A DNA stretch of 10,522 bases, taken from an uncultured bacterium. GTDB lineage: Bacteria > Pseudomonadota > Gammaproteobacteria > Burkholderiales > Burkholderiaceae_D. The number at the start of each line of letters is the position of its first letter. Within the stretch, counting starts at the first letter, position 1. The DNA is taken from the NCBI GenBank assembly GCA_903872555.1, contig CAIQLE010000395.1, positions 1 through 10,522 of the forward strand, given 5' to 3'. This document shows positions 7,762 through 10,522 of the stretch, piece by piece. The position numbers and the translations under genes were made by a program. The notes beneath the pieces were generated by a model. The model made no database searches and was not told where the DNA came from. It saw only the letters and a program-made list of their open reading frames with translations.

Positions 7762-7790
7762 CTCATCTGATTTTTTATTTAATAGATGAG
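7762..7790 (+). other. Inverted repeat upstream of the modA terminator
   Basis: CTCATCT (7762-7768) and AGATGAG (7784-7790) are perfect complements around a 15-base AT-rich loop. The hairpin directly precedes the terminator and could protect the modA 3' end or modulate termination; it is weak on its own. Confidence 0.4.
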
Positions 7791-7793
7791 TTC

Positions 7794-7822
7794 AAGGCTC
7801 CCGTGCACGGGAGCTTTTTTTT
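7794..7822 (+). terminator. Strong intrinsic terminator after modA
   Basis: A perfect 7-bp GC-rich stem GCTCCCG/CGGGAGC (7797-7803 and 7808-7814) with loop TGCA is followed at once by eight T residues (7815-7822); AAG upstream can extend the stem into the T run. It lies 49 bp after the modA stop and before mop, so it should cut most transcripts after porin-modA and reduce expression of mop-modB-modC unless these have their own promoter. Confidence 0.88.
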
Positions 7823-7851
7823 GGATAGAAGATTCAAATAAAATTTATGAT
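7821..7851 (+). promoter_or_regulatory. Weak candidate promoter for mop-modB-modC
   Basis: TTGGAT (7821-7826) and TATGAT (7846-7851) lie just after the terminator with a 19-bp spacer, longer than ideal. It is listed because the terminator implies either read-through or a second promoter, and the interval is AT-rich. No ModE-like site is seen here. Confidence 0.25.
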
Positions 7852-7884
7852 TCAGCCAGTTTTAACCCACCATGAGGAGCCCAT

Positions 7885-8097
7885 ATGAAAATCAGCGCAA
7901 GAAACCAGCTCAAAGGATCAGTTGTTAGCATTACTCGCGGCGCAGTCAACGCCGATGTGTTGATCAAGATAGATGGCGGAGCCGAAATCGTGTCCCAGAT
8001 TACAACCGATTCCGTCGATCGCCTTAGTTTGGCCATCGGAAAGTCATGCTATGCCATAATCAAAGCCAGCTCTATTATGGTGGGAACGCAAGATTAA
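7885..8097 (+). CDS. mop: Molbindin, small molybdate-binding protein (single Mop domain)
   Basis: A 70-residue protein made of one Mop domain, the normal size for free-standing molbindins. Family hallmarks are the N-terminal ISARNQLKG (3-11), ITRGAVNADVLI (16-27) and the closing IIKASSIMVG (58-67). Known molbindins form hexamers in the cytoplasm that bind several molybdate ions and are thought to buffer or store them. It closely resembles the first Mop domain of ModE here (TSARNQFAG...IKASSVML), suggesting a shared origin. Start support is good: GAGGAG at 7874-7879, five bases before the ATG. It lies after the modA terminator and 65 bp before modB, an arrangement that puts the storage protein inside the transporter operon. 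It lacks a signal peptide, so it acts in the cytoplasm. Confidence 0.93.
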   Translation: MKISARNQLKGSVVSITRGAVNADVLIKIDGGAEIVSQITTDSVDRLSLAIGKSCYAIIKASSIMVGTQD

Positions 8098-8114
8098 ACA
8101 CCCATGATTTTCAT

Positions 8115-8137
8115 GCTGCCCGCCCGCGTCGGGCAGC
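8115..8137 (+). other. GC-rich hairpin between mop and modB
   Basis: GCTGCCCG (8115-8122) and CGGGCAGC (8130-8137) are perfectly complementary with a 7-base loop. No T run follows, so it is not a standard intrinsic terminator. It could stabilise the mop 3' end or mark an mRNA processing point that sets mop above modBC levels. The function is inferred. Confidence 0.6.
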
Positions 8138-8162
8138 AGCAAAATACGTAAAAATAAAATAA

Positions 8163-8843
8163 ATGCTACTCGAGTCTGAAGCCCTTCAGGCATTACTGCT
8201 GACAGTCAAGCTATCCACAATCGTTACCCTGATCCTGCTGCTCATCGGTACGCCCATCGCATGGTGGCTGGCGCGCACCTCCAGCGCCTTGAAAGCGCCG
8301 ATCGCTGCCATCGTTGCGCTGCCTCTGGTGCTGCCACCGACGGTACTGGGATTTTATCTGCTCCTGGCCATGGGGCCGCAAGGCTGGGTCGGCCACATCA
8401 CGGCGGCTCTGGGTATAGGCTCACTGGCGTTTACTTTCTGGGGATTAGTCATTGCCTCAGTTTTCTATACCCTGCCCTTCATGGTGCAGCCACTACAGAA
8501 CGCTTTTGAAGCAATAGGTACGCGCCCCATGGAAGTCGCAGCAACTTTGCGTGCTTCACCCATAGATGCTTTTTTTACGGTTGCTGTACCCATGGCCCTG
8601 CCCGGATTTATGACAGCCACTGTGATGAGCTTTGCACACACCGTCGGTGAATTCGGTGTTGTGCTGATGATAGGCGGGAATATGGCCGGTCAGACCCGCG
8701 TGGCCTCCATACAGATCTACGACTATGTCGAAGCCATGCAGTATGAACAGGCGCATATGCTGGCGGCTGTGATGGTGGCTTTTTCATTTCTGGTGCTGCT
8801 GAGTCTGCACTTCTGGCGTCCACCTGTGCGCAAAGGCGTTTGA
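8163..8843 (+). CDS. modB: Molybdate ABC transporter permease ModB
   Basis: The inner-membrane channel subunit of the ModABC importer, working as a homodimer with ModC. The 226-residue product (E. coli 229) has five or more hydrophobic spans, roughly 14-35, 48-70, 86-108, 140-162 and 196-217. The EAA loop that docks on the ATPase is at about 116-148 (EAIGTRPMEVAATLRASPIDAFFTVAVPMALPG), followed by FAHTVGEFGVVLMIGGNMAGQTR, typical of ModB/CysT-type permeases; LPLVLPPTVLGFYLL (53-67) is also characteristic. An in-frame TAA directly precedes the ATG, and the first membrane span starts near residue 14, so the start is fixed. Yet no Shine-Dalgarno is visible: the 20 bases upstream are nearly all A and T. 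modC starts one base after the stop codon. Confidence 0.95.
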   Translation: MLLESEALQALLLTVKLSTIVTLILLLIGTPIAWWLARTSSALKAPIAAIVALPLVLPPTVLGFYLLLAMGPQGWVGHITAALGIGSLAFTFWGLVIASVFYTLPFMVQPLQNAFEAIGTRPMEVAATLRASPIDAFFTVAVPMALPGFMTATVMSFAHTVGEFGVVLMIGGNMAGQTRVASIQIYDYVEAMQYEQAHMLAAVMVAFSFLVLLSLHFWRPPVRKGV

Positions 8844-8844
8844 G

Positions 8845-9942
8845 ATGAAACACATCGCCAATACAAGCACTGACCTACAAGCACACTTCGCCATCAACTG
8901 GCCGGGCTTTTCTTTAGATGTCGATCTCAGGCTGCCCGGCCGCGGAGTGACGGCCTTGTTTGGCCCTTCAGGCTGCGGCAAAACCACCCTGCTGCGTTGT
9001 CTGGCCGGACTGGAGCGCCCGTCGCAAGGCTATCTGAGCGTGAATGGCGAGGTATGGCAGGATGACTCTGCATCTGTTTGTATTCCTGCCCACCAGCGTC
9101 CTGTCGGTTATGTATTTCAGGAAGCCAGTCTGTTTCCACATCTTTCAGTGATGGGCAATCTGCAGTACGGCAGACAACGTTCACCGCAGGCTGCGAGTCT
9201 GGATCTGGATCATGTGATTGATCTGCTGGGCATACGGGCACTGCTGCATCGCAAGCCCGACGCCTTGTCCGGTGGTGAACGTCAGCGTGTAGGCATAGCC
9301 CGTGCGCTAGCAGTCAATCCACAATTACTATTGATGGATGAACCTCTGGCCGCACTGGATGTACAGCGTAAGCAAGAGATCCTGCCCTATCTCGATCGCA
9401 TGCAACAGAGCTTAGAGATTCCTATCATTTACGTAACTCACTCCCCTGATGAAGTGACACGGCTGGCGCATCATATTGTTGTGCTCGATAGTGGCAAGGT
9501 GCTCGCGAGCGGTGAATTATCGTCAACCCTGTCGCGGCTGGATCTGCCCATACGATTGGGTGAAGAGGCAGGCGTGGTCATACAGACGAAGGTGGGCAGC
9601 ATAGATCAGGCCTGGCATCTGGCACGCATGGATTTTGCAGGTGGCGGTCTTTGGACGCGTGATCTGGGACTGGCGCTGGGTACACCGGCACGCGTCAGAA
9701 TCCTGGCCAGAGATGTCAGCCTTGCGCGTGACAAACCCAGCCGCAGCAGCATACAAAATAGTCTGCAGGGTCGTTTCGATAGCTTTGCGGATGATGAGTA
9801 TCCGGGGCTGGCGCTGGTGCGCGTACTGGTCGACGATACGGCCTTACTGGCGCGCGTGACTCATCGATCGCTCGCAGAGCTAGATCTAAAAAAGGGAGAT
9901 GAGGTTTGGGTGCAGGTAAAATCGGTCGCACTGGCCAAATAA
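8845..9942 (+). CDS. modC: Molybdate ABC transporter ATP-binding protein ModC (with C-terminal Mop domain)
   Basis: The cytoplasmic ATPase that powers molybdate import. The 365-residue protein contains, in order, Walker A GPSGCGKTT (40-48), the Q-loop FQEASLF (Gln92), the ABC signature LSGGERQRV (141-149), Walker B LLLMDEP (161-167), the D-loop AALD and the switch histidine in VTHS (His199). The C-terminal third (about 290-365, SSIQNSLQG...VKSVAL) is a Mop/TOBE domain, which in ModC proteins can bind oxyanion and inhibit transport. All catalytic residues are present. Its ATG is separated from the modB stop by a single base, so the two are translationally coupled. No terminator is seen in the 34 bp after it, and the next gene may be co-transcribed. 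Confidence 0.96.
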   Translation: MKHIANTSTDLQAHFAINWPGFSLDVDLRLPGRGVTALFGPSGCGKTTLLRCLAGLERPSQGYLSVNGEVWQDDSASVCIPAHQRPVGYVFQEASLFPHLSVMGNLQYGRQRSPQAASLDLDHVIDLLGIRALLHRKPDALSGGERQRVGIARALAVNPQLLLMDEPLAALDVQRKQEILPYLDRMQQSLEIPIIYVTHSPDEVTRLAHHIVVLDSGKVLASGELSSTLSRLDLPIRLGEEAGVVIQTKVGSIDQAWHLARMDFAGGGLWTRDLGLALGTPARVRILARDVSLARDKPSRSSIQNSLQGRFDSFADDEYPGLALVRVLVDDTALLARVTHRSLAELDLKKGDEVWVQVKSVALAK

Positions 9943-9976
9943 AACCCTGCAAGTTCGACAGCATCGTGGAGAAAAT

Positions 9977-10522
9977 ATGCACAATATCCTGAAACCACAG
10001 CTCAAAAAAATTCAAAATAAAATCAAAGCATTAAGCCTCATGCATAGCCTGAAGAATAATCTGAAACCGCGTCATTCGGCTCGCCTGACACCGCGCATCC
10101 ACCCCCTTCTGCTCGCACTTTTCCTAACGGGTGCGGCTGTGAACAGCGCCACTGCTGCACCCACGGAAGTGCTGAACTATGGCTGCAAAGGCTGGATGCC
10201 TATTTATCTTGGCAGCTGGGTACCGATCAATCCTGATACCCATGACAGCGACACACTGCGCATCGAAGTCAATCAGGAAACACGCATGACCAGCTTTGTG
10301 TTGACTATGATAGGCAGGACAAACTTCGCTACCAAGATCAGCGAGGCGCATGTCAAAGGCGCCATCGCCTATAAGCAGCTGATGGTGGATGACATGATCG
10401 AGTTCATTGATTTCGCACTCAACCGCGGCACCGGTGAAGTGACGATCACTGCGTTGGAAAAATCACGCCGCGCCCACACCCTTTACCATGGACGCTGCAA
10501 TCTCATCAAATCAGAGTTTCCC
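9977..10522 (+). CDS. Unrecognised exported protein (partial, runs off right edge)
   Basis: The frame is open for 182 codons to the window end, so the C-terminus may be missing. I do not recognise the family. GGAG (9968-9971) five bases before the ATG supports this start. The first 42 residues are strongly basic (LKPQLKKIQNKIK, LKNNLKPRHSARLTPR), followed by a hydrophobic core PLLLALFLTGAAV (43-55) and a likely signal-peptidase site at ATA-AP (near 60), so the protein is predicted to be secreted to the periplasm. The n-region is much longer than usual; an alternative start at Met22 (10040) has no ribosome binding site. The mature part has two cysteines (70 and 174), possibly a disulfide, and is mixed polar/hydrophobic with no catalytic motif evident. 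It starts 34 bp after modC without a terminator between them, so a link to molybdate metabolism is possible but unproven. Confidence 0.7.
   Translation, partial: MHNILKPQLKKIQNKIKALSLMHSLKNNLKPRHSARLTPRIHPLLLALFLTGAAVNSATAAPTEVLNYGCKGWMPIYLGSWVPINPDTHDSDTLRIEVNQETRMTSFVLTMIGRTNFATKISEAHVKGAIAYKQLMVDDMIEFIDFALNRGTGEVTITALEKSRRAHTLYHGRCNLIKSEFP

Overview
The window reads as a chromosomal segment of a Gram-negative bacterium, most likely a betaproteobacterium (Burkholderiales/Oxalobacteraceae-like). This is inferred from the Burkholderia-type 16-strand porin with a terminal Phe, the moderate G+C content and the protein flavour; no rRNA or other marker is present, so the genus is open. Every reading frame called is intact apart from the two genes cut by the window edges. 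No mobile elements, tRNAs or CRISPR arrays were seen.

Left third (1-4308): a class V aminotransferase of the alanine/serine-glyoxylate type runs leftward off the edge. Diverging from it across a 214-bp intergenic region is a rightward trio: fhs (formate-tetrahydrofolate ligase), a zinc-free quinone oxidoreductase-like MDR protein and a class I SAM-dependent methyltransferase. The trio is spaced by 14 and 2 bp, so it is probably one operon. A perfect TGTCAT-TT-ATGACA palindrome lies just upstream of a plausible -10 for fhs.

Right two thirds (4333-9942): a molybdate uptake and regulation locus. modE (leftward) diverges from porin - modA - mop - modB - modC (rightward). The 143-bp divergent region contains a good match to a ModE operator that overlaps the predicted -35 of the rightward promoter, so the porin is expected to be under molybdate control together with the ABC transporter. 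The proposed flow is molybdate through the outer membrane by the porin, capture by periplasmic ModA, import by ModB/ModC, buffering by the small cytoplasmic molbindin Mop, and sensing by ModE, which shuts the promoter when molybdate is plentiful. The operon is punctuated: a strong intrinsic terminator separates porin-modA from mop-modB-modC, and a GC-rich hairpin separates mop from modB.

Right edge (9977-10522): an unrecognised exported protein, open to the end of the window, begins 34 bp after modC and may belong to the same transcript.

The most interesting points are the porin placed under a ModE site, the terminator inside the operon, the four Mop-type domains encoded within 6 kb, and the unknown exported protein with an unusual N-terminus.
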